In this document: in pieces, positions 35,801-44,319 of the stretch
Layout of the letters: each line of letters opens with the position of its first letter
Position numbering within the stretch: the stretch's first letter is position 1
NCBI RefSeq assembly: GCF_964275005.1
Contig: NC_092702.1
Location: forward strand, 32,092,726 to 32,156,725
Reading direction: 5' to 3'
From: Diadema setosum
Lineage: Eukaryota; Echinodermata; Echinoidea; Diadematoida; Diadematidae
Length of the DNA: 64,000 nt
Position numbers and translations under genes: made by a program
Notes under the pieces: model-generated
What the model was told of the DNA's origin: nothing
Database searches by the model: none
What the model saw: the letters and a program-made list of their open reading frames with translations, nothing else

Positions 35801-38682
35801 AGTTGACTCTTCAACTTAAAGGCAGAGTCTTGAGAAGAATGAGTTGGGTGGGTGCCCTTTAATAGCTTGGGTGAATGTGCAGATGTTCTAAATCTAGTCA
35901 TTTTGTTTATTTTTGTTACTTTTTTGGCTATAGTAACATAAAATATATACAGTAAACCTTGCTTAAGTCGACATCGCATAAGTCGACAACTCGCTTAAGT
36001 CGACACGATAAAAAAGTCCCGATTTTTGCCTTTGTTATTCCTTGAAAATTTCTTCGTCTTAGTCGACATTTATAAGTCGACAACTCGCGTAAGTCAACCT
36101 GATTTTTGAGTGCCAACTGAGCTGAAATATGTGTTAATTTCCTCGTCTAAGTCGACATAATTTTTTTCTCTCAAAATCTTATCGCCGTTCTCTGAAAAAG
36201 AATTGTTTTCCCGCTCCGATTCGCAGCATTTCTACTCAGTAATTTGCAAGTGTACGGCGCGGTAGCGTCCGCGCCATGCGTCCATTGTCTTGTACGCCGT
36301 AATAGAAAGGGCATACACTCATTTACATTGGAGAATTACATGTAGTACCGGAAGCAGTTCACTTTCCCCCTTTTCTTCTCCTCGTTATTCTCAAAATGCA
36401 CAAATTTTGTACACCTATAGGTCCTAGTAGAGAATCATTATCAGAACATGTAATATGTGTTTCTGTTTATCCGAATATTCTAACGTTAATTATTCCGAAG
36501 CAGAATTAGAAACATGGGCCCGTTTTTAGAAAATTAATTAAAATGCAACTACATGTAATTAAATGCAACTAAAAATCAATTGCAGGTGTATCAAATCACG
36601 AGCAACTTTGCATATAAACGCAAGTGCGTTGCTGAAAAGGCTTGCGTTTGACAATCATATCAAACTAGAAAAAAATTGTACGAACCTGAAACTCAATTGC
36701 GTTTAAACGCAACTCTAAAACTCAAATGAAGTCCATCAAAGCACGCGCAACGCTGTATTCAAACGCAAGAGCGTTGCAGAGAAGACTTGCAGTTTTCGTA
36801 AAAAAAACTAGAAACTGCGTTTAAAAGCATCTCTTAACATCTACGGAGGTGCGTTATTGTTGAAAAGTCTTGCATTATTTTTTATTTCGTACACAAAATT
36901 AAAAATTAAACGCAACTCTGAAAACGAAATGCAATTGCAAGTCCATTATATCACACGGAACGCTGAAAAGACTTGCGTTTGATAATCATACAAAACTAGA
37001 AAATTGTACGAAACCTTTTTTTTAAGTCAATTGCGTTTAAAGGCAACTCTAAAAATCAATTGAAATCCATCAAAATACGCGCAACGCTGTATTCAAACGC
37101 AAGAGCGTTGCAGAGAAGACTTGTGGTTTTCGTAAGAAACTAGAAACTGCGTTTAAAAGCATCTCTAAACATCTACGGAAGTGCGTTATTGATGAAAAGA
37201 CTTGCATTATTTTTTATTTCGTACGCAAAATTAAAAATTAAACGCAACCCCGAAAATCAAATGCAAGTCCATCAAATCACACGGAACGCTGAAAAGACTT
37301 GCATTTGATAATCATCCTAAACTAGAAAATAAATTGTAAGAAACTTAAACTCAATAGCAGAATAGATAGAATAGACCGAACTTAGTCTGCACTAGCAGGG
37401 GAAAGACATCACAACGTTAAAACGTTTCAAACTACCGAAATGCATTCAACTTCACAAAATGTCAATGAAAAAATACATGTAGTAGCAAATTATTGTTACA
37501 GTTCGCGATGCCGAAGGTTTAAATCTCAGTCCCAAGTTGAATTACTCTGACGATGGAAAAAGATTTGTTTTTACGAAGGTTAGTAATCCGAAATATGTCG
37601 TTTTCGGATTAACAAACTTGTCTTCTTCTTTTTATTTCAGACTGGCCCGCGCCGTATAGAGCAGTAATGTTGCGAATCGGAACGCGAGAACAATTCATTT
37701 TCAGAGTTTGGCAATAGAAATTTAAGCAAAACAAATATGGCGACTTAGGAAGGGAAAATCACACATCCTATTTCAACTCAGTCGGCACTGAAAAATTATC
37801 TCGACAGAATCATACGAATTCACACGCATATCTGTGCAGCAACGCACATTAATTTAAATCGCAAAGTTGCATGCAATTTGGGGAATATGTGTTTGATTTT
37901 CAAATCAAATTCAAAACGTACAGTGTCTAGAAACGGGCCCAGGTTTCCGATCCCGCTCTCTCAAAATCTCTCTAGAGATTTGGGAATTGTGCGATGTCGT
38001 TACTAATCCGCGTGAGATTTATGCATGAACTAAAACATAATTGTTGCTAATGTCCAGGAGGGTACAGTTTTAAACATTTTCACATGATGCAGCTCTAATT
38101 TACACTTTTGCACATATTTCTGGAAGGGATTGACCTTTGTTTAATGTGCGTTATCATTAAGTGAGATTTCCTTTCATTTAATAGGTAAGCAGGCAAAATA
38201 TAGCCAACATTAAGTTAACGTCCAAAATGAATCTTCAGATCGCTCAGCAAGACGGTGGCATCAAACCCCGTCATCAAAGGCACAGATGCACCTGTGGAAT
38301 TCTTTTGTACATCAATAGAAAAGTGACAACTGTTTGAATAATTACAGCCAGTTGGAACTCCATCTCTTAAACCTCCTTGGTAACAGCCACTCTTTTCATC
38401 TCCCTTAGGAGGCTGCTACAAAATAGACAGGTTTGACTGATTTTTTTTTTTCCCCCAGTGGGGGGACATTGCTTGCCATCTGTCACACTTGTAGTTTTGA
38501 TGGCTTTTGTATGGGTGATTGTAAACCTACCATGTCCTTATCACCTCTCATCGATCTACAGGTGGTTGTCTGCTACTGATCAGCTGCTTGAGTACTTCCC
38601 CGACAAGGCCTACATCAATGCGGCCGACATCAAGACGGACATCGAGACAAGCAGAGGGAGGCGCTCCCTCGTCCCCAAGTGA
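17513..38682 (+). CDS. MSL3: MSL3 homologue, complete 12-exon gene
   Basis: Male-specific lethal 3 is the chromodomain/MRG scaffold of the nuclear MSL complex, which acetylates histone H4 lysine 16. Twelve exons, all with GT-AG introns and matching phases, join to 612 codons (human MSL3 is about 520). Residues 1-90 form the chromo-barrel; Y32, F57, W60 and W64 match the aromatic cage of human MSL3, which binds methylated H4K20. Residues 95-103 are a basic cluster, a likely nuclear signal. The MRG domain is in two parts, about residues 145-292 and 511-612, separated by a low-complexity Ser/Pro/Glu-rich linker of about 220 residues (exons 9-10). That is longer than in vertebrates and explains most of the extra length. 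An in-frame stop at 17483 fixes the start. Poly(A) signals follow at 39002. The exon joining is my inference; MORF4L1 is less likely because of the split MRG and the [10 protein letters not shown] context. Confidence 0.93.
17618..21219 (+). other. MSL3 intron 1
   Basis: 3.6 kb. It holds a 786-bp MITE at 19905-20690. G/C-rich hairpins occur at 18174-18208 (CAGCCCGAAC with GTTTGGGCTG) and 19232-19262 (GACCCCGCCGC with GCGGCGGGTC). Otherwise no feature was recognised. Confidence 0.8.
19905..20690. mobile_element. MITE with AAAGGCCCGGTCCCACTG ends, GCGGATG-rich
   Basis: The left end AAAGGCCCGGTCCCACTG and right end CAGTGGGACCGGGCCTTT are a perfect inverted repeat about 786 bp apart. The inside carries dozens of GCGGATG/CATCCGC words in both orientations, including tandem GCGGATGCAGA units at 20186-20228. 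The open frames at 19852-20307 and in the right half lie inside it and have no domains. No target duplication could be settled. Confidence 0.85.
21220..21302 (+). CDS. MSL3: MSL3 exon 2 (chromodomain)
   Basis: Acceptor CCCCGACAG|ATC, donor AG|GTGAGA, phase 0 to 2. Encodes [20 protein letters not shown] and HFNGWNH, with cage residues F57 and W60. Confidence 0.93.
21303..23149 (+). other. MSL3 intron 2
   Basis: 1.85 kb, AT-rich, no repeat or RNA recognised apart from homopolymer runs at 21979-21992, 22831-22849 and 23023-23044. Confidence 0.7.
23150..23245 (+). CDS. MSL3: MSL3 exon 3 (chromodomain end)
   Basis: Acceptor TATCTGCAG|C, donor AT|GTGAGT, phase 2 to 2. Encodes [20 protein letters not shown] and an [10 protein letters not shown] helix; W64 completes the aromatic cage. 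Confidence 0.93.
23458..23870. mobile_element. Interspersed repeat pair in MSL3 intron 3
   Basis: TTACCTCCACCAAGAAGGTT followed by (TTTG)n and AAAATAACTCAAAGTTGTGA is a repeat type widespread in marine invertebrates (from memory). It passes at about 23700 into an inverted relative of the 4334-5294 repeat (TCATCTTCTTCTTGAAAACC, then CCAAACTTGGCAGG). A G-run at 23818-23847 follows. Confidence 0.55.
25290..25469. mobile_element. MITE with GGGGTCTGTTTCATGAAA ends
   Basis: The left end GGGGTCTGTTTCATGAAA and right end TTCATGAAATGGCCCCC form an imperfect inverted repeat in intron 3, close to the exon 4 acceptor. It belongs to the same loose GGGCCCCGTT group as 56092. Confidence 0.65.
25523..25599 (+). 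CDS. MSL3: MSL3 exon 4 (basic linker)
   Basis: Acceptor TTTCAACAG|G, donor AAAG|GTATTC, phase 2 to 1. Encodes [20 protein letters not shown]. The basic run is a likely nuclear-localisation signal, as in vertebrate MSL3. Confidence 0.85.
25600..27683 (+). other. MSL3 intron 4
   Basis: 2.1 kb, with one TACTGTG-ended MITE at 26608-26802 and a G-run at 26540-26549. Nothing else recognised. Confidence 0.7.
26608..26802. mobile_element. TACTGTGAAAGTGA-ended MITE
   Basis: TACTGTGAAAGTGAATATTT at the left pairs with GAAAGTTTTCACTTTCACAG at the right. The interior has TTTTCGCA and TTTTCGCGCG words like the TCGCGAA family at 52-64 kb. TA at the left edge is consistent with a TA target. Confidence 0.65.
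27684..27727 (+). CDS. MSL3: MSL3 exon 5 (small linker exon)
   Basis: Acceptor TCTCTTTTCAG|AA, donor TCA|GTAAGT, phase 1 to 0. Encodes [14 protein letters not shown]. It has low intrinsic conservation. Support comes from the splice sites and from joining exons 4 and 6 in frame. Confidence 0.75.
27746..28312. mobile_element. TTAA MITE, family B (complete copy)
   Basis: Bounded by TTAA-AGGACAAGTTCACC and GGTGAACTTGTCCT-TTAA. The inverted repeats extend more than 130 bp (TTGAGAGAATG in the left arm, CATTCTCTCAA in the right). It starts 18 bp after the exon 5 donor. A fragment of the same family is at 13361. Confidence 0.88.
29146..29259 (+). CDS. MSL3: MSL3 exon 6 (MRG domain start)
   Basis: Acceptor CATCTTGTCAG|AGT, donor ATG|GTAAGC, phase 0 both ends. 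An acidic [11 protein letters not shown] stretch leads into [20 protein letters not shown], matching the MSL3 MRG start. Confidence 0.92.
29276..29625 (+). mobile_element. tRNA-derived SINE with duplicated tail
   Basis: A-box-like CTCATAGTGGATGAG and a B-box-like GAGTTTGATTCC about 35 bp on mark a pol III promoter. The tail contains two copies (about 29447 and 29534, period about 87 bp) of CCCTCTGGTAGGGTAR and GATATAGAAGATCTTATTAT. It begins 16 bp inside intron 6, and the exon 6 frame reads through into it for 45 codons. Confidence 0.78.
29941..30137 (+). CDS. MSL3: MSL3 exon 7 (MRG domain)
   Basis: Acceptor CCGTTGTGTAG|CTG, donor AA|GTAGGC, phase 0 to 2. Encodes [20 protein letters not shown], then a Gly/Ser/Pro-rich loop of about 35 residues before the next helix. 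Confidence 0.92.
30138..30848 (+). other. MSL3 intron 7
   Basis: 0.7 kb, no feature recognised. Confidence 0.7.
30849..31010 (+). CDS. MSL3: MSL3 exon 8 (MRG domain)
   Basis: Acceptor CAACCGCTAG|T, donor CT|GTATGC, phase 2 to 2. [20 protein letters not shown] and [10 protein letters not shown] align with human [20 protein letters not shown] and LLYPYEQAQY. Confidence 0.93.
31205..31925. mobile_element. Possible repeat bounded by G/C-tract palindromes
   Basis: Near the left edge GAGGGGGGCATTTTGGCCCC, and near the right edge a GGGGGGGCCAAAAAGCCCCC segment, are similar palindromes in inverted relation within intron 8. The sequence between is A-rich with no coding. The ends are not precisely resolved. 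Confidence 0.4.
32065..32256 (+). CDS. MSL3: MSL3 exon 9 (linker)
   Basis: Acceptor TGTCCCCCAG|A, donor AG|GTAAAA, phase 2 to 2. Encodes a Pro/Glu/Lys-rich linker with [13 protein letters not shown] (possible proline-directed phosphosites) and [20 protein letters not shown] (first letters of a mixed-charge run). Confidence 0.88.
32751..33313 (+). CDS. MSL3: MSL3 exon 10 (long linker and MRG re-entry)
   Basis: Acceptor ATACCATAG|A, donor TTTG|GTAAGT, phase 2 to 1. This is the only nearby AG that keeps the frame; its pyrimidine tract is weak. About 150 residues of Ser/Pro/Ala-rich linker (GC-rich, unlike its surroundings) precede NCWKLLPDN and [10 protein letters not shown], where the MRG fold resumes. 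Confidence 0.9.
33314..35462 (+). other. MSL3 intron 10
   Basis: 2.1 kb, containing family-A MITE copy 3 at 34274-34599. No other feature recognised. Confidence 0.75.
34274..34599. mobile_element. Hairpin MITE, family A, copy 3
   Basis: The ends are GTTCAAAGGGATG and CATCCCTTGAAC, so the usual TTAA reads TTCAA here on both sides. The centre is an almost perfect palindrome around GGTGGGTCCCACC. Confidence 0.82.
35463..35547 (+). CDS. MSL3: MSL3 exon 11 (MRG domain)
   Basis: Acceptor CCCACCCACAG|TG, donor AG|GTAACG, phase 1 to 2. Encodes [20 protein letters not shown] and KHIEMFL. Confidence 0.93.
35948..36162. mobile_element. pogo/Tigger-like fragment with TAAGTCGACA repeats
   Basis: It begins TA-CAGTAAACCTTGCTTAAG, a pogo/Tigger-type terminus. 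It then has six TAAGTCGAC words spaced irregularly. The matching right terminus was not found, so the copy is probably truncated. Confidence 0.6.
36516..37940. mobile_element. 1.4-kb element with GGGCCCGTTT ends and 334-bp tandem units
   Basis: GGGCCCGTTTTTAGAAA at the left and TCTAGAAACGGGCCC at the right form an inverted repeat in intron 11. Inside, a unit of about 334 bp is tandemly repeated: CGCAACGCTGTATTCAAACG starts at about 36746 and again at 37080. A diverged earlier unit lies at about 36575-36715. No coding capacity. Confidence 0.75.
38562..38682 (+). CDS. MSL3: MSL3 exon 12 (C terminus)
   Basis: Acceptor GATCTACAG|G, phase 2 in, stop TGA at 38680. Encodes [20 protein letters not shown], then [18 protein letters not shown], which aligns with the C-terminal MRG helix of MSL3. 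Confidence 0.92.
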
Positions 38683-39045
38683 ACAGCAGAGAGAGACGTA
38701 AACACCGGCGGTGTCTGACCATTGACTAACTGACCAATGGACTGACCTGTGTGTTCTGTGGTTGGATCCCTGGAGCGTCTACTTCCCATTGGTCTCTTTT
38801 TCAAATGAATCGGTCATTAGGTTACAGGGAAATATTCGAGTCGTTAGAGGACTGTGTATACCTTGGGTCAATGCAAGAGTGATTTGACACCCAGCATTTC
38901 TTGTTGAGTCTTTTTAGCCGGCAGTGTGAGATGATACAAGTTTAGGTTTGGTCCATGGCATTGTATTTTGATCCATTCCTTTCGCTCCAACTGAAAAAAT
39001 GAATAAATAACAAAAAATGAAAAAGAATAAAAAATAAAACAAACG
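38683..39045 (+). terminator. MSL3 3'UTR with poly(A) signals
   Basis: AATAAA hexamers occur at 39002, 39026 and 39033, about 320-355 bp after the stop codon. They are the nearest candidates for 3'-end formation. Confidence 0.55.
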
Positions 39046-39367
39046 GGGGATGGAACTAGATTAAGAAGGGTAAATTATTGTATTCCAGGGTAATCATGGA
39101 GTTGCAGAATGAACCTGATGCATAGACAAATTAGTCTATAATAGAGTGCAAATGAAATTGAATTGCACATCACATATAAAGTGTTGCAGTTTTCCCTGTG
39201 CAAATTCCACGTTGCTCATTTCCCTTGGTACACTTTGACTGTGTATGAGCATGGAAAGGTATGAGGCGTTTGCTTCATGGTGAATCATCGTTCGTTGATG
39301 GCGGAAGCGGGGGCGCTGTTGCTGTATAACTTCATCTGCACTGCACAGATTGTCATGCTTGCATATG

Positions 39368-39480
39368 CAATTCAATTCAATTCAATTCATTTTTATTCGT
39401 CCAATAAAAAACATTACAGGAAATTCAATTCGGGATTTTTACATATAAATGACAAAGCATAACAAATTCACTATATACAT
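39368..39480 (-). repeat. (CAATT)n tail of a retroelement, minus orientation
   Basis: ATTCAATTCAATTCAATTC followed by TTTTTATTCGTCCAATAAAA resembles the 3' simple-repeat tail of a minus-strand LINE or SINE. Neighbouring sequence on both sides of the 39544 MITE may belong to it, but no protein signal is left. Confidence 0.45.
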
Positions 39481-39543
39481 ATAGAGAGAACAACACGGAA
39501 TAGTACTTAATAGATAGATAAATAACCGAACATGTATGCAAAG

Positions 39544-39908
39544 TTAAAGGGGAAGGCTAGTAACTGATCAGTGGGAATCAGTGGGAATACTGAGGGGTGA
39601 TTGTTCCAATCCTTGTGGGATTCATTTAAGATTACATTATATATCTATTCTTGTGTGAAAATTATTTGCTTCAGAATGGTCTCATATTCAAGTAATGTGC
39701 AGTTTAATGTTTCCAGGTAAGCGTCCCTGGTCAGTGACGGGGCATTAATCTGCACATTACTTGAATATGAGACCGTTCTGAAGCAAATAATTTTCACACA
39801 ACAGTAGATATATAATGTACTCTTAAATGAATCCCACAAGGATTGGAATAATCATCCCTCAGCATTCCCACTGATTCCCACTGATCGGTTACTAGCCATC
39901 CCCTTTAA
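39544..39908. mobile_element. TTAA hairpin MITE, family C
   Basis: TTAA-AGGGGAAGGCTAGTAAC at the left and GTTACTAGCCATCCCCT-TTAA at the right. The two arms, each about 155 bp, match at about 95% by eye around a loop of about 45 bp. It is an almost complete palindrome and looks young. Confidence 0.92.
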
Positions 39909-40164
39909 ACTGAAAAGAACAATTGTATAAAAACGTGGCATAAAAACCGACTCCATTGGCATGATGTCAAAAACCAACTCACTCTAAACTACAACACAAC
40001 AAACAGATAAATACATACAAAAACAATATCAGTGATTATATCATCATATCACATAAATTTCTTGCTAAATCCACCAATATTGCACATAATCACTTCACAA
40101 ATTCTGAGATATAATGATAATAACAAATATAATCATTGTAGTTGTACGTCAACTTGCCAGGGGG

Positions 40165-40195
<31 letters not shown>

Positions 40196-40418
40196 GGAAG
40201 GATTAGCGGTAGAGAAAAGAAAGAACCTGTGAGAACCCCAACCAAGTCACGGCTGTGTTCTCAAAGCTGTCGCCCACATGACAGGCAAGAGCCTTCATAC
40301 AGTGGAACCTCGTTACAAAGAGTTTGAATGTAACAAAACCCTTGTATCACATCTGATTTTGCAAGGTCTCAACTTTTTTGTGTTTCTTTATTTTTTTACA
40401 CTGTACTTGGATATAAAA
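39909..40418. other. Intergenic, with (AT)n and a pogo-type end
   Basis: An (AT)n run is at 40177-40192. A lone TA-CAGTGGAACCTCG terminus of pogo/Tigger type is at 40298. No gene. Confidence 0.55.
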
Positions 40419-40815
40419 TTAAAGGGATTGTATAGTATTGGTTGAGGTGAGGATTCAGCTTTTAACTTTTTTGTGAGATACCTAAAAAACACTTCATGAA
40501 CTGTTGAAGAGCATACAGTTCCAAGAGGAATTCAAAGTTTATTTGATAAAGATCTGGTGTGAAAGGGCTGAGATACAAAAAAAGTGATCCTAAGAAAAGA
40601 TGAGTCCCAACTTTTATTAGGATTGCTTTGTGTTTGATATCTAAGCCATTTCAAAGTCAGTTTTAATCAAATAAACTTTGAATTATTCTTAGAATTATAC
40701 GTTCTTTCTTATTTCATAAGAGGTTTCTCATTATCTTTTAAAAAAAATCATCAAAAAAGAAAAGAAAAAGAAATTAGATACCTGAAGCCCCTTCTCAACC
40801 AAAACTGCACCATAA
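40419..40815. mobile_element. TTAA hairpin MITE, family A, copy 4
   Basis: The left end TTAA-AGGGATTGTATAGTA is intact. The right end fades after CCAAAACTGCACCATAA. The internal foldback words match copies 1-3. Confidence 0.8.
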
Positions 40816-41921
40816 CACTGAACACAGTACTGAACTAGGTTTCATGCATGGTTTCTAAATTGTGTTGGTGGCAGTTGGTCGCAAATTTATGCACACATTA
40901 GATAAGTTTGTGCTGTTGTGGGTGTATTTTGGTAGGTCAGCGCCCCCTCTTCTACAAACATCTGTTTTCCAAATACATATATCTCCCATAGTGTCAAGCA
41001 GTCAATATGATAATGTTCAGAGTTAGCTTGAAAGTTTAGCATGAAGTTTATTAGCGATGATGGTAGAATTTCACATGGAATACTCACTTTTTTTTTTTCT
41101 TGAAAATTGTCATTATGACATTATGAACATTCAGGATTCAGGTTCAAAGTGCAACATTATGTCCTAAAAAACCCCCCAAAAAACAAACAAAACAAAACAC
41201 CTTTCTTATAATCGATATCATAATTTCTGTTTTTTGTTTTGTTTTTGTGCTTCTTGATGTGAAAGATAAGATTACTTGTTTTTTCATTACGACATCACGT
41301 CGCTGATGTGCACTGCAATGTTTGTCATGTTCGATTAGCTACATTCACAAGGAATTGGTTTCCAGGTTTGTATCAGGTTAGCATTATTAAAGAAGGCAAA
41401 TCAAGGAAAACAAACAAACTAGAAAATTAAGAAATGGATCAGTACACTCATCTTGTGTACATGTGTGTGTTTTATTTTTCTTTGGGAGGGGAGTGAGGGA
41501 AACAAAAACAAAAAAGAACACACATTGTAGCAGTAGACAGCTTGTCACAGCTCTGGACAGTGCAAATTTTGGTGGGATTTCATGAATCTGAATTATTCAA
41601 GGTATTCTGGGGGTAATTTACCAACTCGTCCCACGTTGGGGATAGTGGCATGTTTATGTCTGTTTTATCCTGGAGTTTGTCGGTGGTGCTAGACTGGTTC
41701 TGAGAGGGTTGTAGATCAAGATATTGCACCACAAAGTCACAAGTACATTCCTTCTATTTGTACTTGCTGTTTGTAATGTTCTGTGAATAAAGTTGAAGAG
41801 TTTGTTTTTTGTACAATTGCTGACTTTTTTTCCTGTATATTGTTTGTCAAGTAGTTTCTCCTGTCATGCACCATATAAAAAAATAAACACCCCAAAAGCA
41901 CAGCCCAAAGTAGGTACATTG
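40816..41921. other. Intergenic sequence, nothing recognised
   Basis: AT-rich, simple runs only. Confidence 0.5.
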
Positions 41922-42110
41922 TACAGTGCACTCCCATTATAAGGAACACGGTTATAACAAAATTCCGGTTGCAACGAAGTAAAAATTCAGGCCGCAAGAA
42001 TATCGGCACCATTTTTTTTATTGTTTATTTGTTCGGTTATAACAAAATTTTGATATAACGAAAGAAAACTGCCGGTCCCGAGGACTTTGTTAGAGCGGGA
42101 GTCCACTGTA
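41922..42110. mobile_element. pogo/Tigger-like MITE
   Basis: TA-CAGTGCACTCCCATTATAA at the left and GGGAGTCCACTG-TA at the right, with repeated GTTATAACAAAATT inside. TA at both edges fits a Tc1/mariner/pogo target. Confidence 0.8.
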
Positions 42111-42190
42111 TAAGCATTTTCTGTCTTCAAAAGGCTGTCATGACAACAGTTTGATCGTAAACATACTGTTTGTGAAACCCTTAGTGATGT

Positions 42191-42420
42191 TACAGGCGAC
42201 TCCTGTTATAACAAAGTACTTGGGACTGGAAGTTTCCTTTTTGTTTTCTTGAAATTTTGTTAAAATGAAGTCCTTGGGACCAGCAGTTTTCTTTTATCTC
42301 AACATTTTGTTAGAGCCAAACAAATCAAATGTATAAAGACATATATTTGATCATTTTGGGACCTGAATTTCCACTCAAAATTCATTTTAACTGTGATCAT
42401 TATAACAGGGATACACTGTA
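42191..42420. mobile_element. Second, diverged pogo/Tigger-like MITE
   Basis: TA-CAGGCGACTCCTGTTATAA at the left and TTATAACAGGGATACACTG-TA at the right. It is related to the preceding element and 80 bp from it. Confidence 0.72.
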
Positions 42421-42641
42421 TTCATCTCTATCCCAAGCTTGGTTCTGTGTCTTCTTCGAAACCCAAGGAACAACTTGTCACCCATGTACGCCTTATTGAG
42501 GTGCTGTTAGACTCCCGGATGAGCAGTGATCAGTAAGGTTCCACATGTAGCATGGTTCAGTGTCATATATTGGCGATATCTGCCTTGCGTTACATCATTC
42601 ACTGCAAAGAATGTAAAGCGGTATCAATTACTGTACAATGA

Positions 42642-43192
42642 CATACCTGCCAACATTTCAAGATGAAATATCTTACTCGTGGATTGCAAAAATCTATCTA
42701 AATATTTTTTTAAAATCTGATTTCTCTGACAGAAAATCTGATTTTGCTATTTTTAATGGAAAAAATCTTACTGAATCTGATAAAATCTTACTACAGTTGA
42801 ACCTCTCGTATCAAGACAAGTCGGGACCGGGGCTCATCCCGATAAGGGATTTGGCCGGATACGGGAGACTCAATGCTTTACACATGTACATATACATACA
42901 CATGTACTGATGTAGCCCATGTAGTACCACATGTAGTAATGTGTATACTGCAACCTTTTCATTGTTACACTCAGTAACAGACCCCAAAATAGAGGTGTAT
43001 GTTAATGTTGGAAGTAATATGTAATTCATGTGTGTTTGTGTAGGAGTTCTCAAGGAGTTGGGAATCCCCCTTTCCTCCCGTTATTATAAAAAAAAAAAAA
43101 AAAAAATCACGGCGAGATTGCGTCCGTATAATAGAGAGATCCGGATAAAGGGAGGCCGGATAAGAGAGGTTCAACTGTAGTTGGCAAGTATG
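42642..43192. mobile_element. Outer element with CATACYTGCCAAC ends
   Basis: CATACCTGCCAAC at 42642 and GTTGGCAAGTATG at 43180 are inverted repeats lying just outside a complete pogo-like MITE. This suggests a host repeat that received a later insertion. TCTGATTTC/AATCTGA words repeat in its left part. Confidence 0.6.
42792..43179. mobile_element. pogo/Tigger-like MITE, nested
   Basis: TA-CAGTTGAACCTCTCGTAT and AGAGAGGTTCAACTG-TA are near-perfect inverted ends with TA on both sides. The interior has CCGGATAAGR words near both ends and a poly(A) run at 43087-43106. Confidence 0.85.
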
Positions 43193-43886
43193 CAATGATG
43201 TGTGGTAGCTAGTGTTTTCCAGTTATTGGATACTTTTGAGCATGTGGGTTTCCTTGGGTCATCTTCACCATCAATCATAGCACAGCAAGTAGATCACACA
43301 TGAAATCTGATAACAACAAAGGACAAAGCTTGCACTTTTATGACTTAATCACACATGTACTTTATATACGAAATTAGAACTTTACCTCAGCGTTGGTTCC
43401 GAGTATATATATACACACACAATTCATTTTCCCCTGTAGTTTCTAAATGGGGTTAATCATGGAAGTCATTTGGCATTTGATTTGATTTTGTTCCAAAGAA
43501 TCAACAATCTCAATACAATTATGAGGCACCAGTACAACCACTGAGCTTGATTTCACACTCTCCACACATACACAATGTAGGATGCACACGTACATTTGTA
43601 CCAGAAACACAGTACACAAAATCACACAGACACATCTAATAATAGTACGTCTTTGTACGCACTTCTTTGGTTCTAATTCACTTGTACCCTCATCATCACA
43701 ATGAGGGAATTAATACATATTCACCACATACACTAATGCCACAATGTACATCATTACAAATATTCAATTCCCTTCAAGTTTTTACATAATATCGCGAGAA
43801 CATATGTAAGGAATATAAAAAGGAAAAAATATATTATTAGATACATGTACATGTACAATATCAGTAACAGACTTTGCCACAAGCCT
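43193..43886. other. Intergenic sequence, nothing recognised
   Basis: No gene or repeat end found. Confidence 0.5.
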
Positions 43887-44319
43887 TTAAAGGGGCATAG
43901 TCCCGATGGTGTAGAGGGCGCTGTTGATGATACTGCCGATCACCGTTAGCATTGATACGAAGATTACCGAAGTTGAGCTGTCATCAAGAGTAAAGTGCGT
44001 AGTTGTTGCTAAGTAACGTTGCCTGCGTTGTCTTCTCTGCGCATCGCGCAGTCTGTAGTAATGCCATGGTGCGTGCCTATGTGCTTGTTATCATGACATC
44101 ACAAAAGAACTTTGCTAAAGCTGTCTTCCCCCTCACCCGAATCGTGAGCCGAACTGTGATCCGACCACTGACTACAGTGAATCGGACTTCTCCGGACTCG
44201 GGGAAGTGGGCCAAAGTGTAAGCGCTAGAGAGGAGTCGATAGCGTAGGTCTCTATAGGAAACTTTCGCCGTGCGCCCGCGTACGCATTTGATTAAAACAC
44301 CGGGACCATGCACCTTTAA
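43887..44319. mobile_element. TTAA MITE, family D
   Basis: TTAA-AGGGGCATAGTCCCGATG at the left and CACCGGGACCATGCACCT-TTAA at the right. It is about 430 bp and GC-richer than its surroundings. The 72- and 78-codon frames inside it are incidental. Confidence 0.82.
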
